From contig JAYMGJ010000244.1 of assembly GCA_037178675.1 (NCBI GenBank), forward strand, positions 123,700 to 187,699: a stretch of DNA of 64,000 nt, written 5' to 3'. The position numbers and the translations under genes were made by a program. Source of the DNA: Scleroderma bovista (Eukaryota; Basidiomycota; Agaricomycetes; Boletales; Sclerodermataceae). Shown piece by piece: positions 25,602 to 36,719 of the stretch (the stretch's first letter is position 1; each line of letters starts with the position of its first letter). Below the pieces are notes generated by a model. It saw nothing but the letters and a program-made list of their open reading frames with translations. It did not search any database and was not told the origin of the DNA.

Positions 25602-26007
25602 ACAAGTCGGCGGCCGGGGATGCAGGATGCTCTGAATCCGACTCGCATAGAATCAGGTGTCAGTCCAAGAGGGTTTCCTCTTTTGGCCATCTTATCGGCG
25701 GACGAGGTGGCCGCGTTCATGCCCTGATCCATGACCATTGGAGACCGGACAAGCAAGTGAGCTGATGGGGCACAACCCACAAACCTTGGGTGGATGTACA
25801 ACAGCTGCCATTTGAGACCAGCAAAGAACAAGGGGTGCAGATACAAGGCATCTCCTTGTACTACCTCGACTACCAAAACGGTCAACAAGCGATTGACCAA
25901 CATGGGAGCATCCGACATATCGTCCTTGTCCTCGACGGAATATAAAGTCAACCATCCCGTCGCCGTCCCATCAACCGCATCAACAGTTACTTTATTCACT
26001 CACGAGA
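25602..26007. promoter_or_regulatory. Divergent promoter between the NT-C2 gene and clp1
   Basis: The 406-bp gap between the two start codons contains a TATAAAG box at about 25941-25947 on the plus strand. This sits 61 bp before the clp1 ATG, a reasonable distance for initiation shortly upstream of that codon. Confidence 0.5.
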
Positions 26008-26963
26008 ATGTTCCAAGTCCGTCCAGCACACCCCATCCAGACAAAAGCCATCTGGGATGAAGATCTCGCAACACCGTCCATGGCTTCCTTCCCTGCTCAG
26101 CCTTCTTATCCCTCAAACGTTCAGCTCCCTCGCACCCTGCAGCGACCGCCGTATGCTGAGGTGCCCCGCCAGAACGTGCTTGCTGTTGCTCCGGAACTGG
26201 CAGACGTCGCTATCGAGTACGTCCGCCGCGGCCTGCGAGTCCAGGCAAACCAGTGAGTGTCGGTATCAGCTATTCTGTCTCTGCACTGCTCACTCCTGCT
26301 ATCAGAATGTTGACCGGTGTCTCGGCACTCTCCCCATCGCACTTGCCGCCCACCATCCCGCGCGCACAACTACCACAAACCACCTCACTCACCATCCCTC
26401 TCCGTCCAGCCCAGCACCCTATTTCCTGTCCCACCCACATTCTCGCCCTCTCGAAATCGTCCTCGCACGACAGCTACGCTCTGCTGGTCCCAACACACGC
26501 CATCGTGCTCGCGTCGCAATGCGCGTCCCTTCCGCGTCTTCCTCCTTCTCATGTCCCCGCTCACCCAAACGCAACCGTGACCGTGACTCTTCCTGTTCTT
26601 CCGCTCTCCGTCCCCTCGCCCTCAACTTTCGCATCATTGCACACGTTCCTATACACACATTCCGTCCCGACATTACTCTCTGCGCTCCTCCCCGCCGTGC
26701 CCTCCAGCTTCCTTTCCACCCTCACCTCTCACCAGTCACTCCGCGGCACACTTGCCTCCGGCCCCGCGCTCCACAGCCTCTCCACACACCTCATGTCTTC
26801 CGCACCTGGTCTCGGTGCGCTCACTGGTGTTGCGCAGAAGATCGCAGCAGTTTGGCGAAATGCCGTCGCTCTGGGCGTGCACGATCCCGAGCTCTGGGAC
26901 TGCTTGGATCTCGCGTGGGAGGTTGTTCTTGGTGCGATGAACCTCGGGGCTGGTGCTCACTAG
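26008..26963 (+). CDS. clp1: Clp1-like sexual development protein
   Basis: Two exons (26008-26252, 26306-26963; 53-nt intron GTGAGT...CAG) give 300 aa. The motifs VPRQNVLAVAPELADVAIEY, VRRGLRVQANQMLTGVSAL and SPSHLPPTIPRAQLP, followed by an Ala/Pro/Leu-rich body and a terminal WRNAVALGVHDPELWDCLDL, match what I remember of Clp1 from Coprinopsis and Ustilago. There it acts below the mating-type homeodomain factors and is needed for clamp-cell or dikaryon development. Its biochemical activity is unknown. A longer frame-shifted open reading frame (26057-26980) overlaps it but has no such motifs. Met at 26008 was taken as start; a nearer in-frame Met at about 26080 is possible. Confidence 0.85.
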
Positions 26964-27862
26964 GTTGCGGGTGCGCATGACGTCAAAAGATGGACTTTCC
27001 CTTCATTCGGGCTCGGAAACCCCTGTGTCATATATGTTCCACTCCCACCTTCATTCCAAGTTTATGTCATCTCTACCATCTATCCTCATCATGATCATAG
27101 TACTTGCAATTGGTTTCAAAAGATGTATCCTTTACTGCTTTTCCTTCCTCCTACATAACTGCTTCAAGTCGATACCCGGTACTTTAGGCGCACAAGTAAT
27201 GGTTTTGGAAACGTGTATCTACTAGAGCAGAAATTCACCTTCCCCCACATATTTTCGCATTCCACATCGATCGATTTGTCTGGTCTCGATGATACTTCCC
27301 TAGGCAACAACGGTGTCTCACTTGTGTTACATGTCACCGGCCACAATCACAATCGTTTATTCTCTAAATGATATCGTTGGTGCCAAGTTGGTGTCGCTCA
27401 CCGGAGACGCTGGACCATGCAATCCACTTGTATCGAGTCTCGGTTGAGCCCGATCGACCCACCCCATCTATACAATGGATCTCACTCCACAGCCAATCGT
27501 TTCACCTGAGGTTCTCGAGCTCACCTAAATCGTCTGCCAAACGATTTCCGCCATGTTCGACCAGATTCTGGCAGTGGGGCCCCAAGAGGAAACCAGGAGG
27601 AAACTTATAGAAGGGCTGATCACCCCGAGCGGTGTCGCCCAGCACCATCAGCCGGTCAAAGCACCGGGAGGAATATCGCGAACGCCTGCGCAAGCTTGAG
27701 CCGGTGTGGTTACAGGGCGGGGCTGTTACCCAGGCCACCCAGCTTGTGGATCGTATGCCTTATGCGGGAAGGAAGCACTTGAAGGGGTTCCCGTTTTCGC
27801 AGGAGGATATATCCTGCAGGGAGGACGTGTAAAGGGGATGCTCTCTAGGAAGACCTTGATGG
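26964..27862. other. Intergenic, possibly the 5' part of the NACHT relic
   Basis: No gene is supported. The segment 27370-27830 has short plus-strand coding-like stretches in changing frames that could be decayed upstream exons of the following pseudogene. Confidence 0.35.
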
Positions 27863-29540
27863 GTGCGTAAAGCCCGAATGTCTGGTGAGGCGCGCCTTGG
27901 GCTTGCATTCTGCGCCAGGTCTCAAAGTTTGGATCAAGGTATGTGGGTGTATTCCTCTTCCGATGAAATATCTCTCATAGTTCAGAAACCACACGACTGG
28001 CTGGATACCATCGATGTCACTGAGACACAGGACATCTTGTCAAGGCGTCGCGAGAAGGATACCTGCACCTGGCTTTTCACTGCATGCGGAGTGTACGCGC
28101 AATGATCTTCGGCAGATTCGGGGGCCTCTGGCTGTATGTCCCTGATCTCGAAATGGCACCCGGATTCTTATCCAACCACCTAGCTGGCACCGGAAAATCG
28201 GTCATAGCGTGCGCACACTTCTACTGACACTGCTTCCTGTCCTGATCGTTCACAGCGCAGCAGTCGTCGATCACTTACTAACCACGATCGAGAATGATCA
28301 CGTTGGTCCTACAAAGTAGCTAGGAGCCAAAACTGGCGATGGAAAGAGGGGCGCTGAAGAAAATAACAGCGCAGAAATCCCTGTTCAAGATGGCGGGCGT
28401 GCTACTGTTGTGACTTTCATGGTGCTCTTCCCTGAGGACGCATACTATCCTCCTGTCAATCTTCGTGCAGTTCACCAAATCGTGGAGGAAAGAGTTTCGG
28501 TCATATTTCCTGAAGGCAAGTCCAAGAACTTTCCCCTCCAGAAGATATTGACGTGCTGAAAAATCTCCTGGCATGATATGCTTGCATGAGATCGTGGCAG
28601 AAAAGAACGTCCGCGTGTTGGTTACCAGTCAACCAGAGCCGGTATTCCTTGACCGCTTCGACCTCGCCATTGATTTGAAGGATCATATTAAACGCATGAA
28701 GGATGAAATGCGGAAGGTGCTTGGAGGGCGAATATATCGTCATTGCCGACTCTCCTCCATACCTCATTCCACGAAGGAAGAGAAAACGCATGGATCGTGA
28801 GTTACATTCCTCCATCGACCTCATAGCACCTTCTGAGGCAGACAGGTTCTGGTATGCACAGTGCCAGGTTGATTCGCTGCGCGAATGTCAATCTGTGAGG
28901 AGTGTACAGGACATCGTACAGAATCTCGCTGCCAATCTTCCTAGGACATACTCGAGCAAACCGAAAGCATGAGCGAGCGTCCGACTCATTCTGAATAAGA
29001 CGAAACGTTGGCTTGGTGGAGCGCTACGCCCGATGATAATTGTCCAGGCGATGGAATGACCCATGACCGATGTGACCAAACCTCTCCTCGACGATAATAT
29101 TTCTGTCGTGTCAAACGACGACTTTTTCCTTGTCTGTGGCGCCTTTGTTGTGTATGATGAACCCACAAAGCATATCGCTCTTGGCAACCGCAAGGTGTTG
29201 GTAAGTGAACCGAGGAGCAGGGATCAGCGTTCCCACAGAGGTCCTTATGTAGGACTACCTTACAGGCACACTCACCCAGAAGAAATTTGCATGGTATTTC
29301 TTCAATGTTCAGGAGGTACACAAAGAACCGGCACTCGGTTGTATCACCGGAGGACATCGGAAGAACGGTCGCCGACATCCAGAAGCCCATCGAGTCCACA
29401 AGATACCACACTCTGTTGCGTCGTCGCCCCCTCCTTTTCTACGCCCTGGACGGTGGGTTTGAGCACGTGCGACGCATCACAGCAGAAGAGGACGATGTAA
29501 TCGACTTGATGCAAAGGCTGCAAGAACAAGTCCGTTGAAA
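27863..29540 (+). pseudogene. Degenerate NACHT/STAND-type NTPase gene
   Basis: Recognisable pieces of a fungal NACHT protein are read in order but in different frames and with stops between them. They are KPHDWLDTIDVTETQDILSR plus RREKDTCTWLF (near 27985-28080), the pre-NACHT segment. A Walker A-like LAGTGKSVIA (near 28180) then AAVVDHLL (near 28260) follow. NVRVLVTSQPEPVFLDRF (near 28610-28665) has the usual hydrophobic-TSQPEP sensor form. After it come LLDDNISVVSNDDFFLVCGA (near 29085) and LLFYALDGGFEHVR (near 29430-29470). No single spliced frame joins them. STAND NTPases of this type act in fungal self/non-self recognition; this copy is almost certainly dead. Confidence 0.55.
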
Positions 29541-30165
29541 TACCGTATGGTGAATCGTGATTGACAGCCTAAATGACCATTACGGCAGAAACGTGTATCA
29601 CTGAACCGTGGAAGAGCAGGAACTCGTTCCGGGTATCGTGCTGCGATTCGACTCATCATGGATGGTGGAGAGATTCTTACTCAGACGGGGGGACTTACTC
29701 GAAGGCGAGGCGGGCAGCAAGCTTCTTGGTCGTGTGGCAGAGCTGCGAAGAACCTCCGATCTGACGGAGTTGGTAAGAGATATGGTTCTGCTGCGATCAG
29801 GCTCAAGCACGGAGGGCTTGACGCAGACATATCAGTTTCATGTGTTTATTACACCTTCTATAGGAGACTCACCGTGTCATCATGGACATGATCAGATAAA
29901 TTGCAGTCGCCATTCCAGCTTCAGGCTGGTTGGCGATAAGTATTATGTCTGGTAATAATTGGTTCCATCAACTCCGGATGGACTAATATCACGCGGTACA
30001 CTATCTCGTACCGACATGTACACGTTCGTTGCGGAGGGTGCCAGTAAGTTCTGGGTCAGGTACCATTATGTACTGCTCATTAGAGCTCTAAGCCCGTCAC
30101 TAGATAACGCTGCAGTTGCAGTGCGACCATCGTCTGTGGCTCACTATCAGATTTAAGGGGCCACC
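29541..30165. other. Intergenic, no gene resolved
   Basis: The left part may be a further decayed tail of the NACHT relic (open frame at 29608). The right part is the 5' flank of the SET/MYND gene. No TATA box or coding motif is clear. Confidence 0.35.
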
Positions 30166-31338
30166 ATGGGCTGGTGTCTTCCTGTCTTTGAATCTGATGG
30201 CTACGTCGAGCTTCGCACCACACCACACGGCGGACGCTCCTTGTTTGCAGCTCGCGATATCCCACTCGGAACATGCATCCACACAAGCCCGGCACCTTTT
30301 GCACATGTGATATACAAAGATTATCGACGGGAGGTATGCGCGCAGTGTTTCGCGTACTCTGCCAGTGACCTCGCTCCGCCTGAGGTCAATCGATCTCGCG
30401 TATGGAGCATAAAATGGAGTCCCGAAGGACCCGCAGCCTCCGCTGCCTGGTTTTGCAGCGAAGACTGTAGGAAGGCTTGGGAGAAAGACGGGACAGGGTC
30501 ACTTCAAGTACAACTAGACGCAATCCTGATAAAGGCTCAGGTAGCCTCTCGTAGGAAGGGAAAATCGGTGAATGTTATATCTCCGTCGATCGACCCCAAA
30601 GAAGAAATCACGCAAGAAGTTATCGATGACGCATGGAAAAATATTGAAGTACTTGCCGCCTCAAAAGCGCAGCTCGCTGCGTTTTGCATGACCCTCAATC
30701 TGGAGGACATGGAACTCGAGATTGCGCGATATCTTGCATCCGCGATTGTCTGCAAATACGGATCTGAACAGCTCCATATAATCTCTGAACACGACAAGCA
30801 CAACAACAGCATGCGCTCGCTTTGGTCGCACTTACTGCATCTACAGGACAACGAACTAGCCAATATCCGGGAGCGACCGTACATTCTGTCCGCTCATCTG
30901 CGAATATACGCCTTCCTATGCAACGCGCTCCCAAAGCATTTAAAGCCTTACTTGTCAAGTATTCGCGACGTTCTTGCTCGAGATACTGGGAACGCCTTTG
31001 GCATTTGGGATGGGGATCACAGAGATGAGATGTTGGGGTGGGGGATGTGGACCAGCGCCAGCTATTTCAATCATAGTACGTCACCGTTCAGCGGTGGGTT
31101 TTCCGCTGTCCTGGACCTAACGCTCCTTTGCGTAGGTTGTACGCCAAACATCCGCAAGATCCGTCGATCTCGGACTCTGCACTTTGAAACGACCCGCCAG
31201 GTTGCCGCCGGGGAGGAATTATGTATCAGCTATGTTGACACAGACCAACTTCTGGAGCAGAGAAGAAGAGACTTGCGAACGAGCTGGTTCTTTACATGCA
31301 GTTGCAGTCGATGTGAAAGGGAATCCAGCTGTGGTTGA
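30166..31338 (+). CDS. SET-domain protein with MYND-like zinc module
   Basis: Exons 30166-31075 and 31136-31338 (60-nt intron) give 370 aa. A split SET domain is visible: the N-terminal strand GYVELRTTPHGGRSLFAARD, a cysteine module (CAQC...WFCSEDC, residues 63-103) at the place where SMYD proteins carry MYND, and the core FNHSCTPNIRK, then GEELCISYVD and a post-SET CSCSRC. The intron falls inside NHSC and must be removed to recreate it. Layout fits fungal SMYD/Set6-like lysine methyltransferases; the substrate is not known. The cysteine module lacks some ligands of a full MYND finger. Confidence 0.85.
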   Translation: MGWCLPVFESDGYVELRTTPHGGRSLFAARDIPLGTCIHTSPAPFAHVIYKDYRREVCAQCFAYSASDLAPPEVNRSRVWSIKWSPEGPAASAAWFCSEDCRKAWEKDGTGSLQVQLDAILIKAQVASRRKGKSVNVISPSIDPKEEITQEVIDDAWKNIEVLAASKAQLAAFCMTLNLEDMELEIARYLASAIVCKYGSEQLHIISEHDKHNNSMRSLWSHLLHLQDNELANIRERPYILSAHLRIYAFLCNALPKHLKPYLSSIRDVLARDTGNAFGIWDGDHRDEMLGWGMWTSASYFNHSTSPFSGGFSAVLDLTLLCVGCTPNIRKIRRSRTLHFETTRQVAAGEELCISYVDTDQLLEQRRRDLRTSWFFTCSCSRCERESSCG

Positions 31339-31489
31339 CATCTTCCGTGACTTAGACGGCTGTTTTCTTGAGGCCCTACAAAGGTAGACGCAATATGTGT
31401 AGGGTAATCTCGACGGTAGACAGGGGGTATCGACAGATTTAGAAACCGGTTACTGCGTGGCCCTGATCTCATACCCCCATCATAGTAAC

Positions 31490-33441
31490 ATGGCACTGGC
31501 AATGGAAGACCCGACAGACTGCTCGCACTGTCCAAAGGGGAAAAGCAAAGCCAGTCTACCAGAAGAACCCACGGAAAGTACTCCGCTACTGCAATTCGAA
31601 GGCGACTCGAGCCAAAGCAGTCGCACCTCCGACAATCCACTTGATCCGGAAAGCGCGGTCGTGCGACAGCGGCTTTACTCGACGCTAACATTCGTCTTTT
31701 TCACCTCGCTCTTCTTCTGCTTACTCGCATTCGTTGCTATCATTCTAATCGTGTATTCATTTGCTTCCCGACTGTCGGATATTTCCCCGCAAGATTTGTT
31801 GGAGAACGGCTTACAATTTCAAGGCCCTAATCGTATAGACGTGCTCAATGTCACAGACGGTGGGATTTGGATTAACGTGGATGCTAGGGTAGGCATAGAT
31901 GCTGGGTCCATCCTTGGGGTAAACTCAGAAGGTAATGAAGGGTCATTGAAAGACGCCTGGAATTCAATAGGGCGTCTCGGTATCCGTCTGATGGGAACGA
32001 TGTCTGCGGACGTCTCGGAGGTCTACATCTACTCTATTCAACAAGCTCTACTCGCAACAGTTTCGGTGCAACCCATCGAACTTCCTGTTACTGCAAACCC
32101 TCCGCATGATGCGTCATGGCTGACCCCTGTATCCATTCCGTTCTTCGTGCAACCTACCAATAGTTCTTCCGACCTAGCTCAGTTCGTGGACGACGTTTGG
32201 CGTAATGGTTCTGTTTCTGTCCGTACACTCGTTTCAGCCGTCACTGTCTGGGGTGGCCAACTCAATCGAAAGAACTGGAGGAGTATACTGAGCCTAACGA
32301 TGGAAAACCTTGAAACGCAAGTGAGGGCAAAGCGTAGGTCCACAGACTTTGATTGTGTACCCCTACTTATCACAACAACAAAGTGCCATCTGTCCCTGGT
32401 TTACCGCCCTCTGGAGATGGCACGCCGTTACCGCCGTTTTCCAAGTTCGTTTCCCTTCAGGGCTTCAATATTGCCTCTTCTTCCGAGGGTGTCATCTTAG
32501 AAGCCCAGGCAACTGCTGTTAACCCAGTACCACCACCTTTTGAGGCGACAGTTCCGCGCCTGCCATTTATCGTTTCCCTCCCAGGTTCTGAGGATACCTA
32601 CATCCCGATTGCATCAGTTTGGACCGAACCATTTTCTCTCACTCATCCCAATATTACGATCTCGATATCCGGACAAATTCTCCCACTTGACTCAGATGCA
32701 GCTGAACCATTATCGACCTTCGTGAGTCGTTTCTTATCCCTAAAGGAGAACCCCATATCCATCGTATCACCCTGCTTTCCGTCCCTCTCCTTAAATGCGG
32801 AGTTCCCGTCGCCACCCACACGACCGCAAATCTTGCGTAATGTTACCATTCGAGGCATGAAGATCAAACCGGAGGGGTCCATATTTGTAGCAAGTGGGCA
32901 AGTCTTTGCACGGCTAGTCCTTCCGAAGGGGATGAACTTCGCTATGGACGTCAAGAGAGTCTTTCCGGACCTTCTCGTGTTTGATGGTGATGTTCCAGAA
33001 CCCACGAATATCTCCACGATTCACGATCCTTTTCCCGATCCGCTACCCCCTCGTGCATTCGGTCACATCTGCCCCGAGGAGTGGTTGAATGCCAACAGTA
33101 CATATGACGGAACAGAAGAGGGTGGTTCGGCGTTCTTGGTCACGGCCGCTATTGTAGACGTTCCAATAGGCGTGCTTCCTGGCCGCGAGAAGGAATTCGG
33201 TGATTTTGTCAGTAAGGTGAGTAAAAGCAATTGAAATACCTGACCGTCTCTCATCCGGCTACAGATGATTTTTTCTTCCAAGGGAGCACTGGCTGGCCTC
33301 CAGGGTACTGCTGATATTGGGGTTCATGTCGTCGGTCTGCCCTTCGGTGGGGGAAACAGTTCCGAGTTCGTGCTGATGGGATTACCCTTGCAGGGGACTG
33401 TACGCATAGGGAAGAAATTTGGGTTCGATGATCGGGTGTAA
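31490..33441 (+). CDS. Tag1-like (YLR173W-type) vacuolar membrane protein
   Basis: Exons 31490-32333, 32384-33216 and 33265-33441 (introns of 50 and 48 nt) give 617 aa. The short cytosolic N-terminus contains ESTPLL, a dileucine-type vacuolar sorting motif, and is followed by one membrane helix (LTFVFFTSLFFCLLAFVAII, about 65-90). The large lumenal part is rich in N-x-S/T sites and beta-strand-like repeats (GSIFVASGQVFARLVLP, SVWTEPFSL). This plan matches the fungal family of yeast Tag1/YLR173W, often labelled DUF3712-like. Yeast Tag1 sits at the vacuole and helps end autophagy; that role is carried over by family only. Confidence 0.6.
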
Positions 33442-33538
33442 ATCTATATGTATTTGCGAGCCTGTACGTCTCTGTAGAACATAACTGTGCTTGTATCACC
33501 AGTTTTATATATGTGTGTAGAACACTGCCTCTTATGTC

Positions 33539-35111
33539 CTATTTGTAATGCTTTACGACTAAACCATGGACGATTTCTTCTTCCACCCCGTTGTCCTTAC
33601 TACTAGGCTTAAGCTTACTTCGACCGTATGCATTTGCTCTATCTCTCCTCCACTCCAGCATCGTCGGAGCAGTGCTATCGTCGCAGCGGGGGTGGATCCC
33701 AGCTCTTTGTAAGACAGGGCTTTCACGAAACGGTATTAACTTGACATCGCCGTCTGCCATGACGAAGTAGAAAACGCCTAGGCGAGTGAATTGTCGCTGG
33801 TCCAGAGGCGGCTGGACTACGCGGTGGATGGTTCCCTTGTAGTATCCACCTGTGAGGAAATCCATTCCGTCGCCGGCATTCACAACCTAGGGAATATCGT
33901 GTACATATTTGACCTTCGTATAGGATAGAAGGGACATACGAGGGCATTCTCGACATGTTTGACCCAGAGCCACTTACCATCTTTGCCTAAGATCTGCAGG
34001 GCTGCAACCGGCTGGCTCCAGAGAATCGTTATAGTTCCTGAATCTATGCATAGGGAGTGTTGTACCCATTTATGATCAAGGATATATGAAGTTTTGCAAC
34101 TGACCAGTATGTCCCTTGAGCCAAACGTTTTTCGTTTTCTCCTCGTCCGCTGCAGAACGGGGATAACTGGTCAAATAGATTAGACGTTGGTAGGAGAAAA
34201 AAACTGGCGTGGTGTACACATACTACTTAAAGAACCTGACTGAAGTCGATGTCAGACCAAATGTACGCAAAAAAGTAACCACGTACCAAAAGCTTCTCCA
34301 AGGCCGTTACATCTGTGTATATTTACGAACGCCTCTTCGGGAAGCTCCAGGCTTAGCGCGATCAGCCTACGCAGGCAGGGATCGGTGAATAGCATCGACA
34401 AATCATATTGGCAAACCTTAGTATAGGAAACAACACATTGTAGTGGTTGAAATCAGCAAACTCCCTTAATTCCGGGAGAAAGGGCTGCAAAGCTTCAGGG
34501 TGGCCTTGTTTGCTGGGGTCGCGATTTACTAAGAGAAGTGTGATTCAGGTATCGTGAGACGAACTGAATGAATTACTGTTAATGAACTCGAACTGGTCAC
34601 GGACACCGGCGTCGATATGCTATGGTAAGACCTGAGATCAAAACTACAAGTGTCGTGAAGAAACGTGTTGAATACCCAGGATTGGCGCAATTTGTATGCG
34701 TGATACCAGCCAGTCTCTTCATCGACACCAGTATATAGCTGCTTTTCCTCGTCCCCCACCCCTGAAAAGGGAACATCCGCAATATCAAACATGCGATCTT
34801 TCTGTCTGGAGGTAAGCGAAGGCCCCAGCGAGGTATTTGTAGGAAACCCGCCTGAGATTGAGAGTATCCGTGATTGATGACGTAGAAGAAGCCATGGGTG
34901 AGCATAGCATCCCGGACTTGAGAAGCAAGGACAGCACGGCCTTCTGTGCTGTCCATCTTCGATAGATCAATGATAGAAAGATCGGCATAGTCCACTGCAG
35001 TCATGTCAGTAATATCACCAAAATCGATGTGTATCACGCACGATTAGCGTTTGTAGGAGGCGCGGCATTGTAATGAGGTACTGGGGGGAGAGTAGTACTA
35101 GGGTCGACCAT
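33539..35111 (-). CDS. 2-oxoglutarate/Fe(II) oxygenase, second copy
   Basis: Ten exons (35111-35042, 34994-34852, 34801-34676, 34619-34577, 34528-34417, 34366-34287, 34239-34224, 34166-34105, 34043-33940, 33886-33539) join in phase to 367 aa. It has the DIOX_N segment DYADLSIIDLSK...THGFFYVINHGY, FDIADVPFSGV, HIDAGVRDQFEFI and the iron ligands H and D in LKGHTDSGTITIL and H in GTIHRVVQPP. It belongs to the same superfamily as the 12.5-kb gene, but the core motifs differ (GHTDSG here, GPHYDNGF there), so the two are not recent tandem copies. Intron 2 appears to start with GC, and exon 7 is 16 nt. The substrate is unknown. Confidence 0.87.
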
Positions 35112-36719
35112 GATGAAGCGTTGGGAGTTGAAGCGATGGCAAACGCCCAGCGGACGTTATACGGCTTGCACCTGCAGGTTGGGAAGTTCCGAATATCGAT
35201 CATGTGTCAGTACGAGGCTACCCACGCAGAAGGTATCAGAACCTAGACCATCTTTGTAGTAAGCAATGATAACTTGAAACGACAGTACACAAAGGCCATA
35301 TGCCCGCACTGGAAAAACTTATGACACGGACTTCGGAATTCTAGCCTATCTCGAGACTATTATCTGTACCAATGTCAACAGATTTACTGTCCACACAAAA
35401 TGTAAGTCACCTTGTCTAACAAGGTCACTCCCACCCGAAATGTGTCAACATTTTTTGAATGTCCGCGATCTTGTGTATTTCAGTGTCCGTTAGTGTCGAA
35501 TATGCTGCATTTGTTGTCAAATACCAACCTTTTGTATTCATTCTATCTCCGGTTCAATCAGGATTGATGAACTAACAGAGATACATCGATTGTTACTATG
35601 ACTACTATATCATGCTTGTGCGTAATGGCTAATCGGTAGATGGTAGAATGACGATGTAACTGTGGTGTTGGCCATGCGTGTTAGACAAGGTGTTTGCCGT
35701 CTGCGACGGCGCTGTTCTAGTACTACATAATACACCAAAATATCACCGTTCGGCCTCTATCTCAACAAGCATGTCTGGGGATAGACCTACCCACCAGAAT
35801 CAGTGACTGCAGGCTGGACCGCAGGCGGCTTGCTACGGCTGCTGTGAGTAATGCAATAAATATAGTCTTGAATATTACAGTATTCCTCGAATAGTACTAG
35901 TAATCGAACAGTGTGTCGACATCACATACATACCTTGGGATGGGTACAACTTGGTGGCCAGAGAAGATACCCCCCACGGCGCATCAGCCATACCGAAACC
36001 TATTTGCAGTGCATAATTCTCGGTGTACTACACCTTCGAATAAGAAGATTTCAGGCTCTGGAGATAGGCTCAACTCCAACTCCTCTGCTGTTGTTGCTGT
36101 TCGAGTCGACTGTATCAGTTATGTGATTGCATGGGTCGATACTATGGATTGATGACGGGTTGCGGCTTGCAGGCCGGGGCGTTTTGGCCACATGTTATCC
36201 TTGTGCACACTGCCACCAGCAGTCACCAATTTGTTTAGAGGTATGGATACCATTCCTCAACCTTCGATCACGGTCAAGGCTGACACGCATGGTTCTGGGT
36301 AGCATGCATTTCATCAACGTAAAAGCATTCATGAAGAGGGAGCAGGTGATGAGCAACGGGGGAAGAGTGAATCGCCAAATCAAGGTTCTCGAGTTCGTAT
36401 GTACCCAATCGTGCCAACATCCGCTGTCGACCATAATAACTACCTACGATGTTGATGCGGAAGCTGTACGCTCTCTGGTCCAGCTCAGCAACAATCATTG
36501 CACAGCTTTCAGCCAGAAGTTAAATATCACCACCGTCATTGCCTGTGATGTTGGTGCTGGACCCATCGCCATTTCGTTCTATTCCACTCTCTCTTCTTCA
36601 ATCCTTCCATTCTTATTCCTTGACGTCTGTGCTCTGGCAGCACAACCTTCAAATTGACGAACTGCAGTGTGCAACTATCTCCAACCATATACGGTTTCTA
36701 GCAAAGACAAATATCGATC
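35112..36719. other. Intergenic, no gene resolved
   Basis: About 1.6 kb with no supported gene. An open frame at 36127-36657 lacks motifs and overlaps a minus-strand frame of similar quality. The interval holds the promoters of the divergent oxygenase and RTA1 genes. Confidence 0.4.

Noticed and set aside
26057..26980. 307-codon plus-strand open frame longer than the clp1 exons
   Set aside because: It overlaps clp1 in another frame, is Arg/Pro/Cys-biased, has no motif, and the Clp1 motifs are read only in the spliced 26008-26963 model.
36127..36657. 176-codon plus-strand open frame upstream of the RTA1 gene
   Set aside because: No domain, mixed composition and a competing minus-strand frame; likely chance.
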